From Streptomyces acidiscabies (GTDB lineage: Bacteria; Actinomycetota; Actinomycetes; Streptomycetales; Streptomycetaceae): a stretch of 64,000 nt of DNA. The translations under genes were made by a program, and so were the position numbers. The stretch spans positions 806,001 through 870,000 of the forward strand of contig NZ_JAGJBY010000001.1 in the NCBI RefSeq assembly GCF_020010905.1, given 5' to 3'. This document shows, one piece after another, positions 51,920 to 60,431 of the stretch (positions within the stretch are counted from its first letter, which is position 1; every line of letters starts with the position of its first letter). A model generated the notes under the pieces. That model was not told where the DNA came from and made no database searches. It saw only the letters and a list, made by a program, of their open reading frames with translations.

Positions 51920-53608
51920 ATGGGCAGAGCACCCGAAGAACCACCGGAACCACCCAGGGTCTTTAGGGGCGCGGGGCTGCATCAATTTGCGGCTCCGCCG
52001 CGGGGCGCGAGCAACCACAACGAACCCGCACCCGAACAAGCACCGCAACCACCCACGCACCTAAGGGGCGCGGGGAACTGCGCGACAAGCCACGACGAAC
52101 CCGCACCCGACGAACTCCCGGAACCCCCCCCACCCGGCACCCCAACCCCCCGCTGGCAATCCGGCGCCCTGGCCCACGCCGTCTCCGACCCCTTCGCCCT
52201 GGGCCCCCTCCCCTGGCTACGAGGCAGCGAGACCTACTTCGAAGACGGCCGCATCATCCCCTGGTATGCAGACCCCCACACCCCCCGAGTCCCCCCACCG
52301 AGAGACAAGACGTTCCCCACCGGCGCCCCCCGCTCGGCAGACGACGTACACCGCCAGATCAAGGGCTTCACATCCCCCAGCGCGGTAACCCCGGGCGAGG
52401 CCCTCGACTTCCACATCACGGTCGACCCTCCCCAACAATTCACCGTGGACGTCTACAGAATCGGCCACTACAACGGCGAGGGCGCAGCAAAAATCACCAC
52501 AAGCCCCCGCCTCTCAGGCATCGTCCAACCCCCACCCCTGACAGCGGACCGCACAGTCTCCTGCCACCACTGGTGGCTCAGCTGGCGCCTACAGATCCCG
52601 ACCCACTGGAACGTAGGGGCATACGTAGCGGTCCTCACAACACTGGACGGCTACCGCTCCCACATCCCCTTCACGGTGAGGGACAACCGCCCCGCAGACC
52701 TCCTCCTCCTGCTCCCGGACATCACCTGGCAGGCGTACAACCTGTACCCGGAGGACGGCAGCACAGGCGCGAGCCTGTACCACGCGTGGGACGACAAGGG
52801 CCGCCTCCTGGGCGAGGCGGACGCCGCGACGACGGTCTCGTTCGACCGCCCGTACGCAGGCGCAGGCTTACCCCTGCACGTAGGCCACGCGTACGACGTC
52901 ATCCGCTGGGCGGAGCGCTACGGCTACGACCTGGCATACGCCGACGCGAGGGACCTGCACGCGGGACGAGTGGACCCCACCCGCTACCGGGGCCTGATCT
53001 TCCCGGGCCACGACGAGTACTGGACGGCGAACATGCGCCGTACGACGGAACTGGCAAGGGACGCCGGCACCTCCCTCGTCTTCCTCTCCGCGAACACCAT
53101 GTACTGGCAGGTGGAACTGGGCCCGTCCCCCTCGGGCGCCCCCGCCCGCCTCCTGACGTGCAGGAAGAGAAAGGGCCCCGGCAAGTCGCTGCTGTGGCGG
53201 GAGATCGACCGCCCGGAGCAACAGCTCCTCGGCATCCAGTACGCGGGCCGCGTCCCCACCCCCCGCCCGATGATCGTCCGCAATGCCCACCACTGGCTGT
53301 GGGAGGCGACGGGCGCGCACGAGGGCGACGAGATCGAGCACCTGGTCGCGGGCGAGGCGGACCGCTACTTCCCGCGTACGGCGCTCCCGGAGCACGAGGA
53401 ACGGGTCCTGCTGGCGCACTCCCCGTACGAAACCGGCGGCATCCGGCGCCACCAGGAGACGTCCCTGTACCGCGCCCCCTCCGGCGCCCTGGTCTTCGCT
53501 TCGGGCACCTTCGCCTGGTCCCCGGCGCTGGACCGCCCCGGCCACGTGGACGCCCGTATCCAGCGGGCGACGGCGAACCTCCTGGACCGGATCTGCAAGC
53601 GGGACTGA
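51920..53608 (+). CDS. N,N-dimethylformamidase beta-subunit-like protein
   Basis: 562 aa from ATG 51920, chosen for GGGAGGGGAG six bases upstream. From about residue 110 the sequence (DFHITVDPPQQFTVDVYRIGHY, LLLLPDITWQAYNLYPEDG, GLIFPGHDEYWTANM) fits the DMFase large-subunit-like C-terminal domain, here without its small subunit. Substrate unknown. The first 65 codons consist largely of two copies of a dispersed palindromic repeat read as protein (LRGAGNCATSHDEPAPDE). The family domain itself is complete. Confidence 0.8.
   Translation: MGRAPEEPPEPPRVFRGAGLHQFAAPPRGASNHNEPAPEQAPQPPTHLRGAGNCATSHDEPAPDELPEPPPPGTPTPRWQSGALAHAVSDPFALGPLPWLRGSETYFEDGRIIPWYADPHTPRVPPPRDKTFPTGAPRSADDVHRQIKGFTSPSAVTPGEALDFHITVDPPQQFTVDVYRIGHYNGEGAAKITTSPRLSGIVQPPPLTADRTVSCHHWWLSWRLQIPTHWNVGAYVAVLTTLDGYRSHIPFTVRDNRPADLLLLLPDITWQAYNLYPEDGSTGASLYHAWDDKGRLLGEADAATTVSFDRPYAGAGLPLHVGHAYDVIRWAERYGYDLAYADARDLHAGRVDPTRYRGLIFPGHDEYWTANMRRTTELARDAGTSLVFLSANTMYWQVELGPSPSGAPARLLTCRKRKGPGKSLLWREIDRPEQQLLGIQYAGRVPTPRPMIVRNAHHWLWEATGAHEGDEIEHLVAGEADRYFPRTALPEHEERVLLAHSPYETGGIRRHQETSLYRAPSGALVFASGTFAWSPALDRPGHVDARIQRATANLLDRICKRD
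51962..52110. repeat. Dispersed Streptomyces repeats, copies 3 and 4, inside a reading frame
   Basis: Copy 3 (51962-52034) is the variant with GGGGCTGCATCAATTTGCGG and a CCGCCGCGGGGCGCG hairpin arm. Copy 4 (52061-52110) matches the 17906/54651 type (CTAAGGGGCGCGGGGAACTG). Both end in CGAACCCGCACCCGA. They stay open in the 51920 frame. Confidence 0.75.
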
Positions 53609-53677
53609 CCCGCCGACCGGGCCGGGGACCGTATACGGGAGAATCGACGCACCTGTACAGATCCACGGGGAGGAACC

Positions 53678-54580
53678 GTGCCCGGATTCGTAGTAAAGCC
53701 CGAACCCGTCGAGGTGCCGGGCCTGGTCCACCTGCACACCGGAAAGGTGCGTGAGCTGTACCAGAACGAGGCGGGCGACCTCGTGATGGTCGCCAGCGAC
53801 CGCCTCTCGGCGTACGACTGGGTCCTGCCCAGCGAGATCCCCGACAAGGGCCGCGTCCTCACGCGGCTCTCGCTGTGGTGGTTCGACCAGCTCGCCGACC
53901 TGGTCCCCAACCACGTGATCAGCACGGACGTCCCCGAGGGCGCCCCCGCGGACTGGCAGGGCCGCACCCTGATCTGCAAGTCCCTCACGATGCTCCCGGT
54001 CGAGTGCGTGGCCCGCGGCTACCTCACGGGCTCCGGCCTGGTTGAGTACAACGCGACCCGCACGGTCTGCGGCCTGGCCCTCCCCGAGGGCCTGGTCGAC
54101 GGCAGCGAACTCCCGGCCCCGATCTTCACCCCGGCGACGAAGGCGGCGGTGGGCGACCACGACGAGAACGTCTCGTACGAGGAGGTGGCCCGCGAGGTAG
54201 GCGCGGACACAGCGGCCGAACTCCGCCAGGCAACGCTGTCGGTCTACAGCCGAGCCCGAGACATCGCCAGAGCCCGAGGCATCATCCTGGCGGACACAAA
54301 GTTCGAGTTCGGCCACGACAAGAACGGCACCCTACTGATCGCGGACGAGGTCCTAACCCCAGACTCCTCCCGCTTCTGGCCGGCCGCAGACTGGCACCCA
54401 GGCCGCCCCCAACACCCGTACGACAAACAATTCGTACGAGACTGGCTGACGTCCCCGGAAGCGTCCTGGAACAAGAACGGCACCCAGCCCCCACCTCCCC
54501 TCCCGCCCGAGATCATCGAGGCAACGAGGTCGAAGTACGTAGAGGCGTACGAACGCTTGACGGGCCAGACCTGGTCATAG
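53678..54580 (+). CDS. purC: SAICAR synthetase
   Basis: 300 aa from GTG 53678 with GGGGAGG upstream. HTGKVRELYQ, the ASDRLSAYDWVLPSEIPDKG nucleotide site, ECVARGYLTGSG and the ADTKFEFG motif are all intact. It joins aspartate to CAIR in purine synthesis. Followed by a strong terminator. Confidence 0.96.
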   Translation: MPGFVVKPEPVEVPGLVHLHTGKVRELYQNEAGDLVMVASDRLSAYDWVLPSEIPDKGRVLTRLSLWWFDQLADLVPNHVISTDVPEGAPADWQGRTLICKSLTMLPVECVARGYLTGSGLVEYNATRTVCGLALPEGLVDGSELPAPIFTPATKAAVGDHDENVSYEEVAREVGADTAAELRQATLSVYSRARDIARARGIILADTKFEFGHDKNGTLLIADEVLTPDSSRFWPAADWHPGRPQHPYDKQFVRDWLTSPEASWNKNGTQPPPPLPPEIIEATRSKYVEAYERLTGQTWS

Positions 54581-54590
54581 ACGGCAAGAG

Positions 54591-54627
54591 AAGCTCCCCC
54601 GGGACGCAAGGGAACCCGGGGGAGCTT
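54591..54627 (+). terminator. Terminator after purC
   Basis: AAGCTCCCCCGGG and CCCGGGGGAGCTT, 13-bp perfect stem, 11-nt loop, then TT. Confidence 0.88.
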
Positions 54628-54650
54628 TTGCATGCCGGGCCAGTGCTCGT

Positions 54651-54701
54651 TCTTTAGGGGCGCGGGGAACTGCGCGACCAGCCCCCACCGACCCGCACCC
54701 G
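54651..54701. repeat. Dispersed Streptomyces palindromic repeat, copy 5
   Basis: TCTTTAGGGGCGCGGGGAAC, then TGCGCGACCAGCCCCCACCG and ACCCGCACCCG, nearly identical to copy 1. Lies between the purC terminator and the tRNA-Gly terminator. Confidence 0.8.
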
Positions 54702-54713
54702 AAACACAACGCA

Positions 54714-54745
54714 GAAACCCCGACCCAAAACCGGGCCGGGGTTTC
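54714..54745 (-). terminator. Terminator of tRNA-Gly
   Basis: GAAACCCCG and CGGGGTTTC pair, with a further short CCC/GGG pairing inside, directly 3' of the tRNA gene on the minus strand. Confidence 0.75.
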
Positions 54746-54751
54746 AACTGA

Positions 54752-54824
54752 AGCGGACGACGAGGCTCGAACTCGCGACCTCAACCTTGGCAAGGTTGCG
54801 CTCTACCAACTGAGCTACGTCCGC
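54752..54824 (-). tRNA. tRNA-Gly (anticodon GCC)
   Basis: 73 nt with acceptor GCGGACG/CGTCCGC, anticodon arm CAACC-TTGCCAA-GGTTG and a canonical T-arm CGAGTTCGAGCCTCG. Identical to the copy at 58523-58595. Confidence 0.96.
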
Positions 54825-54849
54825 ACACACACCGAAGCGCGCCCCCCAA

Positions 54850-55458
54850 CTATACCCACCCCCGCTCCCGAGCGATCCGCACAGCAGCATGCCGATTCTC
54901 CACCCCCAACTTGGACACGGCGGAAGACAGATAGTTCCGCACGGTCCCCTGGGACAGAGAGGCCCGCTCAGCGATCTCGGCAACAGGAGCCCCATCGGCG
55001 GCCAGCTCCAACACTTCCGCCTCTCGAGAGGTCAACGGCGAATCCCCGGAGGAGATCGCATCGGCGGCCAACTCCGGGTCCACGTACCGATTCCCCGCAT
55101 GCACGGTCCGAATAATCTCGGCAAGCCGCTGCGCACTGACGGTCTTGGGCACAAACCCCCGCACCCCCGCAGCAAGCGCCCGCTTGAGATGCCCCGGCCG
55201 CCCGTGACTGGTCACGATCAGCACCCGGCAGGACGGCAACTCCGTACGGAGAGATGTGGCGACCTTCACACCGTCCGCCCCCGGCATCTGAAGATCGAGC
55301 ACGGCGACGTCGGGCTCATGGGCCCGAGCCATGGCGAACGCCTCCGGCCCACTCGCGGCCTCGGCGACGATGACGAGGTCGTCCTCAAGGGAGAGCAGCG
55401 CGGCGAGCGCCCCCCGGATCAGATGCTCGTCGTCCGCGAGCAGCACCCGCACAGTCAT
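54850..55458 (-). CDS. NarL/FixJ-type response regulator
   Basis: 202 aa. Receiver domain with acidic pocket Asp9-Asp10, phosphorylation site Asp55 (VAVLDLQMPG) and Lys105; C-terminal LuxR-type helix-turn-helix (LTSREAEVLELAADGAPVAEIAERASLSQGTVRNYL, read in parts). The start overlaps the kinase stop by four bases. With the DesK-like kinase it should control the adjacent ABC exporter genes. Confidence 0.94.
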   Translation of the reverse strand: MTVRVLLADDEHLIRGALAALLSLEDDLVIVAEAASGPEAFAMARAHEPDVAVLDLQMPGADGVKVATSLRTELPSCRVLIVTSHGRPGHLKRALAAGVRGFVPKTVSAQRLAEIIRTVHAGNRYVDPELAADAISSGDSPLTSREAEVLELAADGAPVAEIAERASLSQGTVRNYLSSAVSKLGVENRHAAVRIARERGWV

Positions 55459-56657
55459 GACGTGACCTCATTCACAGAAACCGGCACGGTAGCCACCAAG
55501 CGAAACACCCCACTCTTCACGAGCCCGGCCTCCAGCGTCCCCTCGACGGACGCGAGCCGCTCCCGGAGCCCGGCGAGCCCGGACCCACCCTCGCCGACGC
55601 CGTCAGAGGCCCCGTCGTTCTCGACGGTCAGCACAACCTGCTCACCGCTCACGACGAGCCGTACGGAACACCGCTGAGCGTCCCCGTGCCGCAGCACGTT
55701 AGTGGTGGCCTCCCGCACGACCCACCCCAGCACGGACTGCACCTCCCCGGCCAGCTCCCCGACCTCCCCACGCACCTCGCAAGAGATCCCGGCGGCGCTC
55801 AACACCCCCCGCGCACCGAGGAGTTCGACCCCGAGGTCGACCTCGCGATACCCCCGTACGACTTCCCGCACCTCGCGCTGCGACTCCTGAGCGATCCGCT
55901 GCACCTCGACCATCTGCTCGACGGCCTCCGCCCGCCCGCGCCGGGCGAGTTGGACGGCGAGTTCGCTCTTGAGGGCGATGACGGCGAGGTTGCGGCCCAT
56001 GACGTCGTGGAGGTCACGCCCGAACCGGAGGCGTTCCTCGGCGACGGCGAGCCGGGCCTGTGCCTCGCGGGCGTCGTCGAGTTCGTACACGGCGTTGGTG
56101 ATCCAGATGGAGAAGACGCCGATGACGGCGCAGAGGGAGGAGGACAGGAGCACGACCACGGCGACGACCAGCGCGGCGGGCCAGGGCTGGCCGAACGCGA
56201 GCATCGCCGGCACCGTACCGACGCTGAAGCCGCCGACGACCGCGTACATCCGGCGGCGTTCCCGCAGGCCGAAGCAGAGGACGCCGGGACCGAAGACCAT
56301 GATGATGCCGTAGATGCCGCCGGTGACGTTGTCGACTCTGCCGCCGTCAGGGCCGTACTCGCCGATCGCGAGGGCCGTGAGGCCGATGCCGGCGGTGAGT
56401 GCGCCGAACCCGTACAGCAGCCGTACGGGCTGGTCGCGGGTCCCGCGATGCCAGTCCATGGCCCGCGAGACGACCACCACCATGGCCGCCCCGTGCAGCA
56501 CGACCAGCGTCACCACCACCCCGCCGAACCCCGGCCCCAGCGGCCCGAGCGACGGCACGACCGCCCCCACCTCGATCAGCCCGAACGACCCGAACGACCA
56601 CCGCGTGTACGTGTCGAACTTCTCCGGCGTACTCTTCCGCCCCCACCAGCCCCGCAT
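55455..56657 (-). CDS. DesK-like sensor histidine kinase
   Basis: 400 aa. Six or so hydrophobic helices fill residues 20-190, then a HisKA_3 dimerisation domain with phosphorylated His217 (FGRDLHDVMGRNL) and an ATPase domain with VVREATTNVLRHGDA and GSGLAGLRERL. No large outside loop, so it probably senses a membrane signal. It is 13 bp after the ABC permease gene and overlaps the regulator gene, forming one four-gene operon. Confidence 0.93.
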   Translation of the reverse strand: MRGWWGRKSTPEKFDTYTRWSFGSFGLIEVGAVVPSLGPLGPGFGGVVVTLVVLHGAAMVVVVSRAMDWHRGTRDQPVRLLYGFGALTAGIGLTALAIGEYGPDGGRVDNVTGGIYGIIMVFGPGVLCFGLRERRRMYAVVGGFSVGTVPAMLAFGQPWPAALVVAVVVLLSSSLCAVIGVFSIWITNAVYELDDAREAQARLAVAEERLRFGRDLHDVMGRNLAVIALKSELAVQLARRGRAEAVEQMVEVQRIAQESQREVREVVRGYREVDLGVELLGARGVLSAAGISCEVRGEVGELAGEVQSVLGWVVREATTNVLRHGDAQRCSVRLVVSGEQVVLTVENDGASDGVGEGGSGLAGLRERLASVEGTLEAGLVKSGVFRLVATVPVSVNEVTS

Positions 56658-56670
56658 GACGTCCCGTTCC

Positions 56671-57450
56671 TCAGCGCCGCGGTTCCCACTTGAACCACCG
56701 CTTCACAGCAAACACGGCGAGCACGATCCAGGCCAGCCCCGTCAGCACGGCCCCCAGCGCGTCGTACGCGGACAACTCCCCGGTCCAGGCCCCCCGGATC
56801 AGCGTGATCGCGGGCGACAGCGGCAGCAACTCCATCACGGACGCGGCGCGGTCGGGGAACACCTCCAGCGGTACGGCGACCCCGGAGCAGATCATCGAGA
56901 GGAACAGGAACGGCATCGGCGTGACCTGCGCGCTCTCCGCCGACCTCGTCACCCCGGAGGTCACCGCGGCGAGCGCCGCGCACACCGCGATCCCGAGCAC
57001 CACTCCCAGCACGGCGAGCAGGGGCGCGGAGGGTGCGTCCATGTCGAGCAGGACCGTGCACCCCGCGACGAGGACGAGGCTCTGCACGATCCCCGTCGCG
57101 ACCATCGGCAGCGCGGACCCGACGAGGATCTCCCCGTCCCGCAGCTCCCCGGTGCGCAGCCGCTTCAGGACGAGTTCCTCGCGCCGCACCGTGAAGGTCC
57201 CGGCCAGCACCGAGTACACCCCGAAGAGCAGCGAGAACCCGATCCCAGCCGGCAGCAGCACCTGCCCGATGTCGAGGCCGGTCTCCTTCAGCATCTCGTC
57301 GTCGGTGAACGCCTTGAGGCTGAACGGCAGCATGAGCGGCACCAGCACGGCCGTCACGAGCGTGCTCCTGCTGCGCCCCAGCAACGTGAACTCGGCCCGC
57401 GCGAGCGCCTTCATCCGCCCGCCCGGCGTCGTGGTCGCGACCCCGCTCAT
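56671..57450 (-). CDS. ABC-2 type exporter permease
   Basis: 259 aa from ATG 57450, overlapping the ATPase stop (ATGA). About six hydrophobic helices in the ABC-2 pattern (SRSTLVTAVLVPLMLPFSL; GIGFSLLFGVYSVLAGTF; the PMPFLFLSMICSGVAVPLEVFP motif before the fifth helix). Forms the membrane part of an exporter, probably of a drug, antibiotic or lipid. Confidence 0.9.
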   Translation of the reverse strand: MSGVATTTPGGRMKALARAEFTLLGRSRSTLVTAVLVPLMLPFSLKAFTDDEMLKETGLDIGQVLLPAGIGFSLLFGVYSVLAGTFTVRREELVLKRLRTGELRDGEILVGSALPMVATGIVQSLVLVAGCTVLLDMDAPSAPLLAVLGVVLGIAVCAALAAVTSGVTRSAESAQVTPMPFLFLSMICSGVAVPLEVFPDRAASVMELLPLSPAITLIRGAWTGELSAYDALGAVLTGLAWIVLAVFAVKRWFKWEPRR

Positions 57451-58394
57451 ACCGCCACCTCTTCCTTCTGCTCCGAGGCGATCCCGAGGAACGCCTCCTC
57501 CAACGAGGCCGACCGCACGTCCAGCCGCCCCAGCTCGACCCCGGCGTCCCGCGCCCACACCAGCACTCCGGTCGCCGTGCGCTGGAGATCGTGCGTACGC
57601 AGCCGTACGACGCTCCCCTCGACGGCGTGCTCGCTCACCCCGAGTTCCCCGAGCGGCGGCAGATCGCCGACGAACCAGCCGGACGGCAGCTCGAAGGAGA
57701 TCCGGGACGGCTGCGAGGCGGTCACCTCGGCCGGCGTACCCGACACGGCGATGCTCCCGGCGTGCATGATCGCGAGCCGGTCGGCGAGGCCCTCGGCCTC
57801 CTCCAGGTAGTGCGTCGTGAGCAGCACGGTCGTTCCGGAGTCCCGCAGCGCCCGCACCAACTCCCAGGTGTCGCGCCGCCCTTCGGCGTCGAGCCCGGTC
57901 GTCGGCTCGTCGAGGAACAGCACCTCCGGACGGCCGAGCAGGGCGAGCGCGAGATCGAGCCGCCGCCGCTCCCCGCCGGACAACTGCTTGACCCGTACGC
58001 GGTGTTTACTCCCGAGCCCCACCAACTCCAGTGCCTCACCGATCGGTCGGGCCCCGCTGACGCACCCGGCCCACATCTTCGCGGTCTCGACGACGGTCAA
58101 CTCCGAGGGAAATCCGCCCTCTTGGAGCATGACCCCGGTCCGGGGCCGGACGGCGGCCCGTTCGGCGTACGGATCGTGCCCGAGCACGCGCACCCGCCCC
58201 CCGCTCGGCTGCGCGAGCCCTTCCAGCAGTTCGACGGTGGAGGTCTTGCCCGCCCCGTTGGTGCCGAGCAGCGCGAAGACCTCGCCCCGGTCGACGTGGA
58301 AGGTCACTCCACGGACCGCCTCGAACCCGCCCCCGTACACACGCCGGAGGCCTTCGGCCTCGATCACGTGTTCTTTCGTCCCCTGAGCGTTCAT
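57447..58394 (-). CDS. ABC exporter ATP-binding protein
   Basis: 315 aa from ATG 58394. Walker A GTNGAGKTS (44-52), Q-loop GVMLQEGGFP, signature LSGGERRRLDLAL, Walker B VLFLDEPTTGLD and switch His in TTHYLEEAE. The C-terminal 90 residues are the extension common in DrrA-type drug exporters. First gene of the operon ATPase, permease, kinase, regulator. Confidence 0.94.
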   Translation of the reverse strand: MNAQGTKEHVIEAEGLRRVYGGGFEAVRGVTFHVDRGEVFALLGTNGAGKTSTVELLEGLAQPSGGRVRVLGHDPYAERAAVRPRTGVMLQEGGFPSELTVVETAKMWAGCVSGARPIGEALELVGLGSKHRVRVKQLSGGERRRLDLALALLGRPEVLFLDEPTTGLDAEGRRDTWELVRALRDSGTTVLLTTHYLEEAEGLADRLAIMHAGSIAVSGTPAEVTASQPSRISFELPSGWFVGDLPPLGELGVSEHAVEGSVVRLRTHDLQRTATGVLVWARDAGVELGRLDVRSASLEEAFLGIASEQKEEVAV

Positions 58395-58485
58395 GCATTC
58401 AGCGTCCCGCGTGGGGAGAGGGGGGAGCAGTGCGCGATGTCACCGGCCGGCATGACAAATGTCAGATGCCTGAACAGGGCACGAA

Positions 58486-58515
58486 AAAGGCCCGGTTCCG
58501 AAGAACCGGGCCTTT
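58486..58515 (-). terminator. Terminator of the second tRNA-Gly
   Basis: AAAGGCCCGGTTC-cgaa-GAACCGGGCCTTT, 13-bp perfect stem with a stable tetraloop, 3' of the tRNA on the minus strand. Confidence 0.88.
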
Positions 58516-58522
58516 GACCCTG

Positions 58523-58595
58523 AGCGGACGACGAGGCTCGAACTCGCGACCTCAACCTTGGCAAGGTTGCGCTCTACCAACTGAGCTACGTCCGC
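58523..58595 (-). tRNA. tRNA-Gly (anticodon GCC), second copy
   Basis: Same 73-nt sequence as 54752-54824, including discriminator U. The two copies are 3.7 kb apart in the same orientation. Confidence 0.96.
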
Positions 58596-58675
58596 AATGC
58601 ATCCGAACGGCTCCCACCGATCGGCGCAAGCACCACCCTACCTGATCCACAACAGTGGCCGGTACGACGATGCAG

Positions 58676-58747
58676 AGCGGGTGACAGGAATTGCACACTG
58701 CGCCTTCCCCCTGGAAGGGGGATGTTCTGCTACTGAACTACACCCGC
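58676..58747 (-). tRNA. tRNA-Gly-like gene (anticodon TCC) with aberrant elbow
   Basis: 72 nt with a perfect acceptor GCGGGTG/CACCCGC and a good anticodon arm TCCCC-CTTCCAG-GGGGA. The D-loop AGTAGCA lacks the GG pair. The T-arm reads GCAG-TGTGCAATTC-CTGT, so only four pairs and no TTC-A-x-C loop. The D-loop/T-loop contact of normal tRNAs therefore cannot form. It may be a special-purpose tRNA or a decayed one. Confidence 0.8.
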
Positions 58748-58830
58748 ACAACCTGCCTGGCCTGGGTTTTTCTCCCGTGCCCGGCGGCGTGCTCCAGACA
58801 TTAGCCGATCAGCAGGGGGGTAACGCAAGT

Positions 58831-58871
58831 CGGCTGCCCCCAGGCCCTCCTGAGGGGCCCGGCGGCAGCCG
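58831..58871 (-). terminator. Terminator of lsr2
   Basis: CGGCTGCC and GGCAGCCG close a longer GC-rich hairpin (inner AGGCCCTCCTGAGGGGCC) directly after the lsr2 stop. Confidence 0.7.
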
Positions 58872-58880
58872 ACGGCCGGG

Positions 58881-59198
58881 CTACTGCGCCTCGGCGAACG
58901 CCTCGTACACCTTCTTGGGGATCCGGCCGCGGGCCGGTACGTCGAACTTGTTCGCCAGGGCCCAGGCCCGGACGGCGGACGGGTCGGGGGCGACCTCCGT
59001 CTGCTTGTACGCCTTGCCGGAACGCGACCGCTTGCGGCCGGCCTCCACGTACGGCGCGAGCGCGGTACGCAGTTTCTCGGCATTGGCTTCATTCAGGTCG
59101 ATCTCGTACGACCTTCCGTCGAGCCCGAACGCGATCGTTTCCGCCGCTTCCGAGCCGTCGATGTCGTCAAAGAGAGTGACCACGACCTTCTGCGCCAC
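58881..59198 (-). CDS. lsr2: Lsr2 nucleoid-associated protein
   Basis: 105 aa from GTG 59198, normal length. N-terminal dimerisation part MAQKVVVTLFDDIDGSEA and FGLDGRSYEIDLNEANAEKLR; C-terminal AT-hook-like DNA-binding part with VPARGRIPKKVYEAF, containing the RGR minor-groove motif. Lsr2 silences AT-rich, often foreign, genes such as the island cargo here. The 292-bp gap to purS presumably carries both promoters; it is AT-rich around 59220-59280. Confidence 0.94.
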   Translation of the reverse strand: MAQKVVVTLFDDIDGSEAAETIAFGLDGRSYEIDLNEANAEKLRTALAPYVEAGRKRSRSGKAYKQTEVAPDPSAVRAWALANKFDVPARGRIPKKVYEAFAEAQ

Positions 59199-59490
59199 GA
59201 ATATCGGTCCCTTCGGCTGAAAATGCCAATTTTTATGTACGGTACAGCGCCAAGTAATAAAAAGTGAAGCCGACTAAATCTCCCCGCGTGTCAGGTACGC
59301 AATACCTGCCGGGGGTCGATCAGAGATCTTTCCCGTAACTTTTCCCGAACACCCCTCTCCGATACCGGATCGTGATCGCGCTCACGTAGCTTCCTACAAC
59401 TCTACCCGCGTAGAAATTTCGTACGGGTAGTCTGAAGCCACCTGCCGGAACAGCCGCAGGAACCCAAGCACCACACCACCGGGAGTGCCC

Positions 59491-59754
59491 GTGGCACGCG
59501 TCGTAGTCGACGTCATGCTCAAGCCGGAGATCCTCGACCCCCAGGGCCAGGCGGTGCAGCGCGCACTGCCGCGGCTGGGTTTCGACGGGATCGCGGATGT
59601 CCGTCAGGGAAAGCGATTCGAACTGGAAGTTGACGGCCCCGTGGACGAGGCCGCGCTCGCGCGGATCCACGATCTCGCGGAATCCTTCCTCGCCAACACC
59701 GTGATCGAGGACTTCACGGTCAAGGTCGAAGAAGTCGCGGAGGCGGCCAAGTGA
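59491..59754 (+). CDS. purS: FGAM synthase subunit PurS
   Basis: 87 aa from GTG 59491 (GGGAG seven bases upstream; a GTG at 59485 is less likely). [21 protein letters not shown] and [16 protein letters not shown] are standard. Small subunit that holds PurQ and PurL together. Stop overlaps the purQ start by four bases. Confidence 0.95.
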   Translation: MARVVVDVMLKPEILDPQGQAVQRALPRLGFDGIADVRQGKRFELEVDGPVDEAALARIHDLAESFLANTVIEDFTVKVEEVAEAAK

Positions 59755-60431
59755 CCGCTCGTATTGGCGTCGTCACTTTCCCCGGCAGTCTCGACGACCG
59801 TGACACCCAGCGCGCGATCCGTCTCGCCGGCGCCGAACCGGTCGCGCTCTGGCACAAGGACAAGGATCTCCACCAGGTCGACGCGGTCGTCCTTCCCGGC
59901 GGTTTCTCGTACGGCGACTATCTCCGGGCCGGCGCGATCTCGCGTTTCTCCCCGGTGATGGAGACGGTCATCGAGCAGGCGAAGTCCGGTATGCCGGTCC
60001 TCGGCATCTGCAACGGCTTCCAGATCCTCACCGAGGCGCATCTCCTGCCCGGCGCGATGCTCGGTAACAACCACCTGCACTTCATCTGCCGGGACCAGAA
60101 ACTCCGGGTGGACAACGCGGAAACGGCCTGGACTAGCGACTACGCGCAGGGCCAGGAGATCCACATCCCGCTGAAGAACATGGACGGCCGGTACGTCGCG
60201 GACGAGTACACGCTCGACCAGTTGGAGGCCGAGGGCCGGGTCGTGTTCCGCTACCTGGACCTGAACCCGAACGGCTCGCTGCGCGACATCGCGGGTGTCA
60301 CGAACGAGGCCGGCAACGTCGTAGGCCTCATGCCGCACCCCGAACACGCGGTCGAGCCCCTCGTCGGCACCGGCCGCACCGACGGCCTCCCCTTCTTCAC
60401 CTCGATCCTCAAGAAGCTGGTCAACGCATGA
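59751..60431 (+). CDS. purQ: FGAM synthase glutaminase subunit PurQ
   Basis: 226 aa. Class I glutamine amidotransferase with nucleophile Cys87 (LGICNGFQ) and the His/Glu pair in MPHPEHAVE. Gives ammonia from glutamine to PurL. Overlaps both neighbours by four bases, so the three subunits are made together. Confidence 0.96.
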   Translation: MTARIGVVTFPGSLDDRDTQRAIRLAGAEPVALWHKDKDLHQVDAVVLPGGFSYGDYLRAGAISRFSPVMETVIEQAKSGMPVLGICNGFQILTEAHLLPGAMLGNNHLHFICRDQKLRVDNAETAWTSDYAQGQEIHIPLKNMDGRYVADEYTLDQLEAEGRVVFRYLDLNPNGSLRDIAGVTNEAGNVVGLMPHPEHAVEPLVGTGRTDGLPFFTSILKKLVNA

